From NCBI GenBank assembly GCA_024180945.1, contig JAKSGN010000037.1, positions 2,113,501 to 2,177,500 on the forward strand: a stretch of 64,000 nt of DNA. The letters are read 5' to 3'. A model generated the notes under the pieces. The model did not search any database. It was given only the letters and a program-made list of their open reading frames with translations, and had not been told where the DNA came from. The translations under genes and the position numbers were made by a program. Positions within the stretch are counted from its first letter, which is position 1, and each line of letters opens with the position of its first letter. Shown here piece after piece: positions 31,201 through 41,529 of the stretch. This DNA comes from Macrophomina tecta (lineage: Eukaryota; Ascomycota; Dothideomycetes; Botryosphaeriales; Botryosphaeriaceae).

Positions 31201-31921
31201 CGAAAGAAGAACTTCTGGGCTGCCATCCGTGACGACATGTTAGAGGAGCAACTTCAGGGTTGGCGGGAAACGCTGCCGGCTTGGCTCGGATGGGACGACT
31301 CAGATGAGCCATCGAATGATATCAACAAGGCGCGTATGCGCGCCAAGTACTATGGTGCGAGATACATTATCACGAGACCAATCCTTCACTGGGCCATTCA
31401 TACCAACCCGGCCCCCACATTTTTGATGAAGCAGTATGGCTTCGCACTGGACAATGGGAGCGACTCGCCCGATCCATCAGAGAATTTGGTATCAGACTCC
31501 CTGTCCAAGGCAAGCTGGCATAAGGTCATGATGGCAAGCAAGCGCTGCGTCGAATCTGCTGTGCAGAGCACCATTGCCTTCGATGGCGTCGAGAGCGCCA
31601 ACCAGCGACTGATCGTTACCAATATCTTTGGAACAGCTCATGCGTAAGTACAGCCTAGAAGGATCTTTCTGCAAGGGTATGCTAACGTTGCGAACGCGAA
31701 GACAATTCGGCAACTGCCTCGTATTAGCGGCAGTGCGCAAGTCGTGGATGCGCGACCTCATCCCACACACACGCGTCATCGCGCTCGTCGAGCGTACCAT
31801 CAGCTTCCTGTGTCGTCTAGTGCCCATTTCACCAACGCTGCGCGTGGACGTTGCGATTCTCGAGAACACGCTGAAGTGCCTGAATGGTGAGAAGCCAGAT
31901 CCCGCTTCGGTGGACGCCTGA
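28293..31921 (+). pseudogene. Zn2Cys6 fungal transcription factor disrupted by a 61-bp duplication
   Basis: Seven exons can be joined in consistent phase: 28293-28946, 29005-29114, 29173-30691, 30749-30901, 30953-31146, 31196-31643, 31702-31921. Residues 1-218 are Pro/His-rich and disordered. Exon 2 gives the DNA-binding domain (RAVQACNNCRSRKQKC, CQFCRESGLKC), with six Cys spaced as in binuclear clusters, and the EVPPPK linker. A short coiled stretch follows (LDRIERQL). Exons 3-7 cover the fungal-specific regulatory domain (HPLQPFLDKERL, WICYACRVCGVLIDK, HTRVIALVERTI). In exon 3 a perfect 61-bp tandem duplication (29764-29824, 29825-29885) shifts the frame; with one unit the length is an exact multiple of three (1,078 aa). 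It would act in the nucleus; target genes are unknown. As assembled, it would end soon after 29,885. Confidence 0.82.
29764..29885. repeat. Perfect 61-bp tandem duplication inside an exon
   Basis: The unit TGGAACCAACAGCTGGGG... (61 bp) occurs twice head to tail with no mismatch. 61 is not a multiple of three, so the second unit switches the reading frame. Confidence 0.95.
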
Positions 31922-33130
31922 CTTGGGACAGTTTCATTCTACAATCGGAAGAGAGCGAGGTTAAGGCTGTCGACACCCGTCAATCAGGCCATACTTATCT
32001 ATTTTCTGAGGTAGGGACACGTGAGACTATCAGGGAAAGAGGCTGTCACCGGGGCGTTCCCCACCTCGCCTCGCTTTCGCTCCCGTCCGCAAACCCAGCT
32101 GGGCAGCCCTGCCGCCACGCTTGGAGCGCGTGCAACGATTACCCATCTGTCTGTTTCTTTTATGCATGCCATCATGTTCAGCAACTTATACCGGATCTAA
32201 GTATCCCTAGAGGGCTCTATTATAGCCTTCACGATCGCGCCTTGTCTCTGCGCCTTCGTCTTCTAACAAGCGTAGTTGTGTGGCGCCCTGGTTCCTTCTC
32301 AGCTTTTTGGGCTTTTCTTATTTCCCCTTCAAATCGAACCGTTATGCGCATCGTTTCCTTGCAAGCACTATCTTTTGTATGATCTATATTCTGGGCGGAG
32401 AGCGCTGTCTTGGCATTTACTCCGGTGTTAAGTATTTTTGTCAACCATTTTCCCTCCAAGAGTCTCTTTTCGCCGTCTCATTGGAAAAGGAAAGTGTCCA
32501 TCCTCTTCTCCTTTTTTTAGTTGCAGCATATAGTCCCTCATGTATCCGCAGGTCATCTGAGAGGCAATTCTACCTCGTGTCAGGTTGCAGCAATTTTCTG
32601 GGGGGCGAGCCGGAGGAGGGGCTCGTCTTGCCCGCCCGACACCGCCAGTTCAGTTCGCTGTTCAACTATTTCGAGTGCGGGCATGGCGAAATGGGCAAAC
32701 TGCGAGTCACCGACGACCAAGATAGAGGGGATCATCACGATGCACGTGCCTTTTTTTCGGTTGGTAGAGGAGGGGTGAGGGGCCGGCATGACCTTGAGCC
32801 GGCATCTCTTGCTCATCACCTCAACCACTGAAGGCCTCTATCCGACGCATTCCTTCTAGCTACCAGGCTCTGAAATTCGTCCGCACCATTCGCGTGTTTT
32901 AGCACTAAGATCACTGAGCATTAGCGCTTACGCGTTAGGGTATAAGGGTCCCTCTTTATTTCCTTTTCCTTTTTTCTCCTTAGCTTTAGGAACTTCGTCC
33001 ATTGAGCACCCACTTATACCGATATCAGCGCAGGTCGTGACAACCATCTTCGTTTCGTGTCCTGTATAGGTCATACCGCGAATAATTGAACGACGTGCAT
33101 CCTTCTTCGCCTTCCCATTTTTCACGTCTA
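31922..33130. other. 3' flank of the regulator, no supported gene
   Basis: A 183-codon plus frame at 32280-32831 and opposing minus frames are present. None has a recognisable domain, and the plus frame is low-complexity in parts. I treat the stretch as UTR and intergenic DNA. Confidence 0.35.
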
Positions 33131-33139
33131 TGGTAATTA

Positions 33140-33910
33140 GTATCTCTGCTTCACGTGGAGGGGCCGGGCTTCCCGCAGCATAATGAACTACTTGGAGAGG
33201 ACTTCAGCGCACAGCAAGCATCTGCGCGTGGTGAGGGAAGGCGCACTCTTCGCAGCAGGATGAGCTGGTTGTAGAGGACTTTAACGCACAACAGCGATCT
33301 CCGCGAGCCGGAGAGCTAGGCTTCCCGCAATACGATGAATCCACCTGAGGTTTCTTCGGCGTATAACAGCCGTCGTTGTAAGCGGGAGGGCTTGGTTTCT
33401 CGCTACAAGACGACTTGACCTGCGACTTCTTACACCATGCAGCAGACGTCTTTTAGGCGGAAGCCTTTCTTGGAGTGCTGATGGGCGTGACCTCCGCAGA
33501 CGCGCGTTCGCGAGCAGGCCCGCACGGTTTCGACTTGACTCCTCCGAGATTGGAGGACGTCTCGCTCTTCTTACAGAAGTAGGAGAAAGCTCTTGGCTCA
33601 CGGTGGGTGCCCTGCCTCCGGTAAGCTGCTGTTGCAGCAAGAGTCGACTTCCGAGCAAGAAGGGCTCTGCAAATGCATCCGAGCACCTCTAAAGAAGCGG
33701 CGCACTGGCGGTAAATCGTCAGCCTGTGACAGTCGCATAGATCGACTCGTTTGGAAGCTTGCTGCCCGAAACCGGTGTCTCTTTGACGGTAAGTAATGAA
33801 ATAGTTGAAGATACTGGGGACATCTTGAGAGCAATTTTCGGAGAAGTTTTGAAAAGCTAGTTCTTTGATACAGATTTCTGTTTGGCATAGAGAACTGGCA
33901 ATGCACCAGC
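33140..33910 (-). other. Cysteine-rich, tandemly repeated coding-like stretch
   Basis: On the minus strand, units of ~75-80 bp recur four times between 33,140 and 33,480 (plus-strand words GGCTTCCCGCA.. and GACTT..). In one frame they read as variants of CCALKSS..SSSxCC, with neighbours such as PSCSEVDSCCNSS and SSCSEKPSP. Stops (33453) and frame changes interrupt it. Such clusters recall the Cys-rich N-termini of fungal metal-transporting ATPases or metal-binding proteins, but no membrane or ATPase domain is here. It may be a decayed gene end; confidence is low. Confidence 0.3.
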
Positions 33911-34085
33911 GCATTCTTTGAGGGGCAAGAATACTCGCTTCCTTGTCACCATTCGGGCCACTTCTTCGCAGCAACCAGCCCGTGAGCAGGTTTTCTGTGG
34001 CGCGGATTGTGGCGCAGGATCCGCGCAGCAACCACACAGGACCTGGAAGAGCAACAGGAGGTTATGAGCAGCAGGCTGTCCTCGG

Positions 34086-34111
34086 TTTTTTTTTTTTTTT
34101 TTTTTTTTTTT
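34086..34111. repeat. 26-base poly-T run
   Basis: Uninterrupted T run (poly-A on the minus strand). It could be slippage or the tail of an old retroposed sequence; no target duplication was recognised. Confidence 0.7.
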
Positions 34112-34362
34112 ACCTAAGGAAATAAAAAAGTCTTGTCTAGAGGCGGAGTACCTGTGCGCTAAGAACAGATAAAATCGGTAGTTGTCTCCTGCTTAATATT
34201 GATTAATCGGCTAGTCTTATATACGCCGCAACCCGGTCACTCAAAGCTAACGCCCTAGACGTCGACTCTCAACGTTCACTTTCAACAGTCTTTTCTACGT
34301 CTTTGGGTACCCTTTTCAATCCAAATTCTTTGCCTACCCATGTGTAGCTATTGCTTTGCCAA

Positions 34363-35755
34363 TCAGTGATAAGAAACTTCTAACCTCGTTGTTCTCCTGA
34401 TGCCTCCGTTTCTTCCTTCTTCAATCCCATAAATCAAACCATCGTCCAAGCTATCCACATGGGGCCCCACACGCACATTCTGTGAATTTCTCGCTTCGCT
34501 AATACGGTGAAGCTGGATGTGACCCTCGGAGCATGGATTGCTATGTCTCGAGCGTCTCTGCTTAATCTCGTGCGACCAGAGGTACCGGATTTGCCGCATG
34601 GCAGGCATGGAGCTGACGAGGATTCCGATGGTAGGCTCGACAATGGACCAAGCCATCGGCACAGAAGTCGCCCATGTGGTATCAGAGGTTTTGAGGAGGG
34701 CAGGGAGGAAGCTTATACGAACGCAGGAGGTAACAATAGCGCTATAGATTGCTTTTATCAGCCCTTTGCGCCATTGGAAACAGACTATAAAGAGGTTCGA
34801 CTCACAGAGCTCCAAGAAGGAGCGTTAACAACGTTTGAAGCTTCTTCCTAGGATCCATCTGGAGAGGCTTCACAATAGGGATAGAGAGGCCGTAAACCAT
34901 AATGTCTGTGAATATGCCGCTGCTTGCGTTGCCCAGGTAGAAAGCGGCCTGGTTAATGCACGTTCCCTTAATGCTGCTATCGAATGCAGCTGCAATGGGG
35001 CGGCATTTCAATGCCGCCAGGAAAACGTTGACGCACGTGTTGACACCAACGATTCCGAAGGCTATCCAATTAATAATTGGCAACCTCCTGCTCGGAACGC
35101 CGGCTAGGATACGGCGGTATAGTGAGAGGACGGAAAGCTTCACCATGCCGAGCGTCGCGTTATAGAAAATTGCGCACATGTAGATGCCCTGGAAGAACAG
35201 CCCAGTCAGATGTGAAATTTCATGCAAGATGGAGTCCGCGTACCAAGTTGTAGCGGTCCAGGCCTTGATAGCCCCATTTGTAAAGGACGAATTCAATGTG
35301 CATACCCATGCCACGGTCGATAGCTGCCCAGAAGATTGTCGTAAGCGCGGCTCAGGTAAGTCACTCAACGTTTCACTAACAAATCATCACCGCCGCCCCA
35401 AGGCCCCAGAACGTGAGCTGCGGCACTGTCAGCATTTCAACGATATTGCATTGCCCAGTATCATGTACCACTGCCAGCAAGTTGAAGGCTGATTGGAAGT
35501 TAGCTCCAATGGAACCCTGCTTCTCGACCACTTACCATCATCCATTCCCAAGAAACGGGTCATCTGAAGAGGGGAGGTATCCTTAAATCCATGTTTTAGT
35601 TTTAAGCAGTAGCGACCTAGTGTTCGTAGAATGAGTGTGACGAAAACAATGACTACGCATGATATAGCTATCGCCCCGCCAGCCCGTCGCCACCTTCGAA
35701 TTCGACCCTCGAGAATCGCGCCAAGACCGGTACCGTTTGAAAGCGCTCGACTCCC
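34363..35755 (-). pseudogene. Second fungal rhodopsin-like membrane protein, 5' end missing
   Basis: Recognisable minus-strand exons: 35755-35536 (TM1, ending FLGMDDG, the DD motif), 35488-35469, ~35350-35244 (FWAAIDRGMGMH), 35188-34806 (GIYMCAIFYNATLGMVKLSVLSLYRRI through TM5-6) and 34741-34363 (TM7 and a polar tail). Introns at 35535-35489, 35243-35189 and 34805-34742 have GT..AG ends; splicing around 35351-35468 is unresolved. The frame before exon 1 hits a stop at 35756-35758 and has no ATG, so the N-terminus is lost or replaced. It is the same family as the gene at 19763, though clearly diverged. The 5' loss lies next to the LINE/epoxide hydrolase junction, suggesting rearrangement. Confidence 0.65.
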
Positions 35756-36096
35756 TTAGCTAGAATCCAGAATTCTAGCTTCGTAGACGTACGCGCTATT
35801 GCGTGATATGAGGAGAAAGAGGTAAACGGATAGATCCCAACCTACTACAGCCTCCGCAACCCCACCACACTACCAGAACGAGCCAAAATCGCACCACACG
35901 TGAAACAAGAGTAGAGAACACCCTAAGGAATAGTGGATCAAAATTGCATCGCCACTGGACTTCCCGATAGCGAGTAATTAAACACTCTCCTCCAGTGGAG
36001 CCTCTCCCACAGCCAACCACCGAAGAGATTTTGACCCCTGGTCAAAGCTCAACACACGGGCCTCCTACCAAGCACTCCCTAGACCCTTCCAGCATA

Positions 36097-37464
36097 ATGG
36101 ACCAACCCGACCCTCCCCCACACGGGGACAAGGAGTGGGGGCCTATCATACTAGGCTCCCCTATTCCCTCCAGATGCCCAACACCGGAGCGAGAATACCA
36201 GGAAAACCTCCCAGGACAAACGTCTACCGACCATGAGATGATAGATATCCCAACTGCTCAAGACTCCCCCCAAGCCCCACCCCCCCCGGTTACCCCACAA
36301 CAAGATGCACAGCACCCTATAGGCAACCCACTCAAACGCCCGGCTATCACGATAGAGTCTACTCCTACTAGAACTACTCGTAGCCCATCTCTCGCTACTA
36401 TGCCTCCCACGACACTCTTCACAGTGCACACAAAGGAAGGCCAGAAAAAGAGAGCACGATTTGGTGTCTTTACAACAGTGGACGCTGCCCTTGAAGGAGC
36501 ACTTGACTGCCTTTTGAAAGCAGCAAACCTCGAAGAAGACCTAGAGAAGAACCGGAAAATCCTAGACCTCTTACAGATCTTTAGGGAGTACACAGAGGGA
36601 GGTATACTCGATAAGGCAAAGTCAATCCTTGCCACCCAAGTCCGATCTCTAGAGAACACATCAAGGGCTCTAGCCAACCGGACAAGGGAACTGAACAAGC
36701 TACCAGCTGCCCCTCCCACGTCTATACATATTCCACAGCCTCCCAATCCTATCCTTCCCCTAGCAAATTCCCCCACGAGCAACGACGCTTCTATTGCCGC
36801 TACCAATAGCCAGGAGTGGACAACAATCGCCCGGAAGAACCCCTCACAGACAACAAAGACAACCATCTCCCCAACCGGAGGAAAGAAGACGAAACCCCCC
36901 CGGCAAGCAGTTCTACGCCTAGTCAGCCGCCCTAGCGAGATCTCATCCTTCGCCATGAGAAACGCTTTTAACAAGGCATTCTCGATAGCATACTCAAAAA
37001 AGCCAACTGTAATCTCTGCTGCCTCAATCTCAGAGAAAGGGAACCTTGTTCTTACGGTAACTGAAAGCTACTCAGCCGACTTCCTCCTCAAGAATAAGAA
37101 AATCATTGACTCGGTTATACCTACGGTCTCTATTATAGAGAATAAACCATGGTATAAGGTTGCTGTTCATGGAATCCCAACAGCTGACCTCAATACCTTC
37201 TCACGAGAAGAATTCTCCTCCTTAGTTAAGGAAGAAATTAAGACCTTCAACTCTGGTCTTACAGCAATTGGGGAACCGTACTGGCTCACCTCAGAAGCCA
37301 AACGACTAACACAACAGGGAGGTTCAATTGTTATTGCCTTCAGCACAGAGAACGAGGCCCGCAAGGCTATATCCTCAAGGCTATCACTCTTTGGAGTTAG
37401 CTGTAAGGCAGAGAAGCTGCATGGACCTAGAACCTCCAATACTAGGAAGCAGACATCTTCCTAA
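36097..37464 (+). CDS. LINE ORF1 protein without zinc knuckles
   Basis: The frame is open from 35995, but the first ATG is at 36097 (455 aa). An acidic/Pro-rich N-terminus is followed by FGVFTTVDAALEGALDCLL and KILDLLQIFREYTEGG (predicted helical), a basic linker, then an RRM-like region (VLRLVSRPSEISSF, WYKVAVHGIPTADLN). Similar ORF1 proteins usually end in CCHC knuckles; here the C-terminus is just HGPRTSNTRKQTSS. It probably binds element RNA. A relative of the helical segment lies on the minus strand at 45,990-46,690. Confidence 0.85.
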   Translation: MDQPDPPPHGDKEWGPIILGSPIPSRCPTPEREYQENLPGQTSTDHEMIDIPTAQDSPQAPPPPVTPQQDAQHPIGNPLKRPAITIESTPTRTTRSPSLATMPPTTLFTVHTKEGQKKRARFGVFTTVDAALEGALDCLLKAANLEEDLEKNRKILDLLQIFREYTEGGILDKAKSILATQVRSLENTSRALANRTRELNKLPAAPPTSIHIPQPPNPILPLANSPTSNDASIAATNSQEWTTIARKNPSQTTKTTISPTGGKKTKPPRQAVLRLVSRPSEISSFAMRNAFNKAFSIAYSKKPTVISAASISEKGNLVLTVTESYSADFLLKNKKIIDSVIPTVSIIENKPWYKVAVHGIPTADLNTFSREEFSSLVKEEIKTFNSGLTAIGEPYWLTSEAKRLTQQGGSIVIAFSTENEARKAISSRLSLFGVSCKAEKLHGPRTSNTRKQTSS

Positions 37465-40400
37465 TGGGATCTATTAGAATACTGCAAGCCAATGTTAATA
37501 GGAATTCCTCGGTTACCGAGGCAATCCTGAACTACGCAGTTGAGATAAAAGTTGACCTGATTCTTATTCAAGAACCTTGGGTTCTCATCTCCCCTAATCC
37601 CTCTGAAAACCGCTCTATCAACCATCCATCCTTTGGTCAAATTCTCCCGGTTACTCCTCCTGGTTTAAGGCCTCGTACGTTAACCTATATCTCACGGTTT
37701 CTGAGGGAAACCCAGGTTAACTACAAGGCCGATCTCTTTGCTAGTCCCGATATACTACTACTTGAGATTATCCAGCAGAACTCTAAATTCCAGCTCCTAA
37801 ACCTCTACAATCAAGTGGACCAAGAGGAAGCAGGGTCTCTCTATACTATAGAACGCGTCCTTAGTTACTATAGTATAACCACACCGACTATCATAGCCGG
37901 AGATTTCAACACACACCACCCGTGGTGGGATCCACGATCTAGCCCAGATAGCAGAGCTCCCCAGCTCATCCAATGGATCGAAGATAACAACCTTAGTCTA
38001 CTCAATAAGATAGGTAGAGGCACCTTCCACCGTAGCCATCTTAGTAGAGAAACTACTATCGATCTTACCCTGGCAACTAGAGAATTAGAAGACAGGATAG
38101 AAGGGTGGAAAGTCATTCAAGACCTTGGCTCAGACCACTACCCAATCTTCTTTTCTATTAGTCCAATGGAGCCTCCTACGAGCTCCCCAGCACAGCCTAC
38201 CACCCGGTTCAATACTAGGAAGGCCAACTGGTCGGAATTCTCTAATCTATTCCGGGAGAAGATAGAGCAACTCCTTCCAAGCGTACTCTTAGATATAGAG
38301 CAGCTAAGCCCCTCTACCCTCTCTCAGGATATAGCAGGGGGCAATACGTTATCAGTCCCAGCACTTAATAATCTAGGTAGTAGCTTGACTAAAGCCATTA
38401 CCTATGCTGCAGAACTTACTATCCCCAAACTCAAACTGGGGCCTCGCTTTAAATCATGGTGGACAGACGAGCTCTACAACCTACGGCTAGACCTAGGACA
38501 AAAAACACGTAATAACAGACGGAACCCCACCGCTACTAGCATAAAGGCATACCTTGAGTCCCGGAACACCTCTCTACAGGCGGTGAAACAAGCAAAACGC
38601 GAACACTGGAACAACTTTCTCTCTAAGGAGACCCCAACGTCAATCTACAAAGCAATGTCATACACTAAGCCACGGAGGGAGGTAAGGATCCCTGAAATCC
38701 GAGCCCCAAATGCGGTACTAGAAGATAGCTTTAAGGGGAAGTGTTCTGCCCTCCGTACAGGTTTATTCCCAAAACCTCCACAGGCACTACCATTCAACTG
38801 GGAGGAATACAATCCCACAAACTGGGACTGGCCCCTCCTAAAGGAAGCAGAACTTGAACAAGCATGCTCCACTCAAATAAAGGGGAAAACCCCAGGGCCT
38901 GATACTATAACGCAAGAGATCATTATCCAGGCGTATAAAGCAGCCCCACAAGCCTTCTACAAGGTGTTCAGTACTCTATTCAGCTATGGATACCACCCGC
39001 TATGCTGGAGAGAAGCAACAGGCGCAATTCTCAGCAAGAACAAGCCAGATATACATGCTCCCAAGTCCTACCGGGTCATCAGCTTGCTCAACTGTCTTGG
39101 GAAGATATTAGAACGAATCACGGCCAAACGTCTGAGTTATCTAGCAGAGACAACACACCTTCTAGATCCCTCTCAAATTGGGGGAAGGCTAAAGAAATCT
39201 GCTATTGACGCTGCCTTATTACTAGCTAATAAGGTAGAAGAGAACCGACGAGTAAAACGTAAAACATCAGTAGTATTCCTTGATGTAAAAGGTGCCTTTG
39301 ATCACGTTGCTCAAGAACAACTCCTTACTATCATGGCAAAAATAGGCCTTCCACTCAATCTTCTCGCGTGGATCAGATCTTTCCTAAATAAACGACAACT
39401 ACGGCTTGCGTTTAATGGAGAGGAGGAAGAGTTCAGCCCGATTGAGACAGGTATTCCGCAAGGGAGCCCTGTTTCACCAATACTCTTCCTTATCTACCTC
39501 CGAGAGCTCTTCCCCTCTCATAAAGTTGTCTACCTCTCCTACATAGATGATATTGCAGTAATAGCTAGCTCCAGCAGCTTTAAACGCAACGTTAAAATAC
39601 TACAAGAGGAGATAAGAGAGCTCTACAAACGTGGTAAAGAAAAGGGCGTTGCCTTTGACCTGGATAAAACAGAGCTACTTCACTTTAGTAGATCTAAAGA
39701 AGCAACCTCCTCATCTCTTGTTCTACCGGATGGCCAGGTGAAGAAGCCCCAGAATCTTGTACGATGGCTAGGTATTTTCTTTGACCCGCTGCTTACTTTT
39801 AAAGAACACGTTTCTATAAGAATAAGTCAAGCAAGATCTACCTTCCAACGCCTCTCAAGGCTAGCTAATGTTGAACGGGGACTTTCTCCCTATGCAATTA
39901 GACAACTCTATAACGCTTGTGTTGTAAGCGTAGCCGACTTTGGCTGCCAACTATACTGGAACAACCAGTGGGCAGTTAAAAGACAACACAACCTCCTCCA
40001 AAACCTTGCCCTACGGAAGATCCTAGGAGTGTTCAAGACTGCCCCTATTAAACCAATGGAAGTAGAGGCTGCAATACCTCCGCCAGAGCTACGACTAAAT
40101 GCTACCCTCCGGAAGTACGCATTAAGAATCAGCCAACTCGGAGAAAACCATCCAGTACGGAAAGAACTCGACAAGATCAATCTAGAATCTAGAGAGAACA
40201 GCCCAGCTACACGGCTAGAGAGAATTAAGGATACACTACGCTCGATCCCCAGGGATATAGAGAAAGTCGATCCATTTCTCTACCCACCATGGGCCGGGTA
40301 CACTCCCTACAATACAGAGATCTCCACCTTAAGCAAAGCAGATGCTGCTACTGAGCACTCAAAAGCGTTGGCAGAGGCCCCGGACAATCTTATAGCTCTC

Positions 40401-41294
40401 TACTCTGATGCCTCATCACTTCCTCAGGGAATGGGAATAGGTGTTGGAGTGGTACTGTTAGATTACAGCCAATCCAGAGACAAAATCCAAGTAAGAGCTA
40501 CTAAGAATATTGGTCCCAACGCTCTCGTTTATAACGGTGAACTTGATGGCATAACCACTGCCCTTGAGCTAGCCAACAAACATGGGTACAAGTCAAAAGA
40601 TATAAGAGTCTTTGCGGATAACCAGGCTGCACTCTTGAGGCTCAAACACCCTAACAACACGCCTGGCCAACGGTGGCAGCAATGGGCAATTCACGCTGCC
40701 AGGCAGCTAAGAGACAGGGACAACAAAGTCACGGTTGAATGGGTTCCGGGGCACGTCAACGTGCACGGAAATGAGGAGGCCGACAGACTTGCTAAACAAG
40801 CAACGTTAATCCCCCCTACAACAGAAGACACTTCTGTTGCATTCTACGGAATGCAACTAAAAGAAGTTCTCTACAACGAGTGGAAAAGCCAGCTCTTATC
40901 AGTTCCCAGCTCAGCCTACAGTAAAGCATTTACCTGGAAGATAAAGAGGAAGCTGATCGCCCCTACTACAGTAAGGGAAACAGCTTCCTCCTTCTACCAG
41001 CTGAAGATTGGACACGGGTACTTCAAGTCCTATCTCTACCGTTTTAACCATGTAGAGGATGATAGATGCTACTGCTCTGGTACGGCAAAGCAAACACCGA
41101 GACATCTCCTCTTAGACTGTTATTTATATAGAGCTGAAAGGCTCTCTATAAAAGACGCTCTGGAGAAACCTATTCTTAATCTTACGGACCTATTCACTAC
41201 AAATAAAGGCGCTCAAGCAACAGCTGAGTTTCTTAGAAAAACCAAGATATCTACGCGCCGGTGGATTCTTAACAACACGCCCGACGGGGTTTAA
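37464..41294 (+). CDS. LINE ORF2: endonuclease, reverse transcriptase, RNase H
   Basis: This 1,276-aa protein starts at the ATG that overlaps the ORF1 stop, suggesting termination-reinitiation. Residues ~1-235 are an APE-type endonuclease (QANVNRN, IQEPW, AGDFNTHH, TTIDLTLA, SDHYPI). Reverse transcriptase occupies ~470-760 (KTPGPDTITQE, VVFLDVKGAFD, GIPQGSPVSPILF, YIDDIAV). RNase H lies at ~970-1,110 with its acidic residues present (LYSDASS, YNGELDGI, VFADNQAAL, NEEADRLA). The C-terminal CCHC (CYCSGTAKQTPRHLLLDC) follows. All catalytic motifs are intact, so the copy could be autonomous. Confidence 0.94.
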   Translation: MGSIRILQANVNRNSSVTEAILNYAVEIKVDLILIQEPWVLISPNPSENRSINHPSFGQILPVTPPGLRPRTLTYISRFLRETQVNYKADLFASPDILLLEIIQQNSKFQLLNLYNQVDQEEAGSLYTIERVLSYYSITTPTIIAGDFNTHHPWWDPRSSPDSRAPQLIQWIEDNNLSLLNKIGRGTFHRSHLSRETTIDLTLATRELEDRIEGWKVIQDLGSDHYPIFFSISPMEPPTSSPAQPTTRFNTRKANWSEFSNLFREKIEQLLPSVLLDIEQLSPSTLSQDIAGGNTLSVPALNNLGSSLTKAITYAAELTIPKLKLGPRFKSWWTDELYNLRLDLGQKTRNNRRNPTATSIKAYLESRNTSLQAVKQAKREHWNNFLSKETPTSIYKAMSYTKPRREVRIPEIRAPNAVLEDSFKGKCSALRTGLFPKPPQALPFNWEEYNPTNWDWPLLKEAELEQACSTQIKGKTPGPDTITQEIIIQAYKAAPQAFYKVFSTLFSYGYHPLCWREATGAILSKNKPDIHAPKSYRVISLLNCLGKILERITAKRLSYLAETTHLLDPSQIGGRLKKSAIDAALLLANKVEENRRVKRKTSVVFLDVKGAFDHVAQEQLLTIMAKIGLPLNLLAWIRSFLNKRQLRLAFNGEEEEFSPIETGIPQGSPVSPILFLIYLRELFPSHKVVYLSYIDDIAVIASSSSFKRNVKILQEEIRELYKRGKEKGVAFDLDKTELLHFSRSKEATSSSLVLPDGQVKKPQNLVRWLGIFFDPLLTFKEHVSIRISQARSTFQRLSRLANVERGLSPYAIRQLYNACVVSVADFGCQLYWNNQWAVKRQHNLLQNLALRKILGVFKTAPIKPMEVEAAIPPPELRLNATLRKYALRISQLGENHPVRKELDKINLESRENSPATRLERIKDTLRSIPRDIEKVDPFLYPPWAGYTPYNTEISTLSKADAATEHSKALAEAPDNLIALYSDASSLPQGMGIGVGVVLLDYSQSRDKIQVRATKNIGPNALVYNGELDGITTALELANKHGYKSKDIRVFADNQAALLRLKHPNNTPGQRWQQWAIHAARQLRDRDNKVTVEWVPGHVNVHGNEEADRLAKQATLIPPTTEDTSVAFYGMQLKEVLYNEWKSQLLSVPSSAYSKAFTWKIKRKLIAPTTVRETASSFYQLKIGHGYFKSYLYRFNHVEDDRCYCSGTAKQTPRHLLLDCYLYRAERLSIKDALEKPILNLTDLFTTNKGAQATAEFLRKTKISTRRWILNNTPDGV

Positions 41295-41500
41295 ATACGT
41301 CCGACGCTTACACTCCTTTGTTTTCTATTACTATTCTCTTATACTATCTCCTTAGAGGCCTGCCTCTCGTTTGGCTTTTAAGTCTACTATTCCTTGTGCT
41401 CTCCTAGAATGCTTCTTTTACAAGGAGCCTCTAGAAAATGTATAACTAGAAACGGCTTCTAAAGCCCGTCTTTGATAGTCTCTGACTCAAGAAGGACGTT

Positions 41501-41529
41501 AAACTAAATAAATAAATAAATAAATAAAT
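41501..41529 (+). repeat. LINE 3' tail, (AAAT)n
   Basis: About six TAAA units form the 3' end of the element, the usual simple-repeat tail of I/Tad-type LINEs. Confidence 0.8.

Larger units (their letters stand above)
35832..41529 (+). mobile_element. Intact LINE (non-LTR retrotransposon) with TAAA tail
   Basis: ORF1 and ORF2 are both open, linked by a TAATG stop-start overlap at 37462-37466, and the element ends in an (AAAT)n tail at ~41501-41529. The 7-bp word GGATAGA occurs before the proposed 5' end (35825-35831) and after the tail (41530-41536) and may be the target duplication. No RIP is visible. It is unlike the 20,993-26,600 LINE in tail type and ORF1 structure, so two lineages are present. 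Confidence 0.85.

Noticed and set aside
32280..32831. 183-codon plus ORF downstream of the transcription factor
   Set aside because: No domain, no signal peptide, low-complexity segments and overlap with opposite-strand frames; likely UTR/intergenic.
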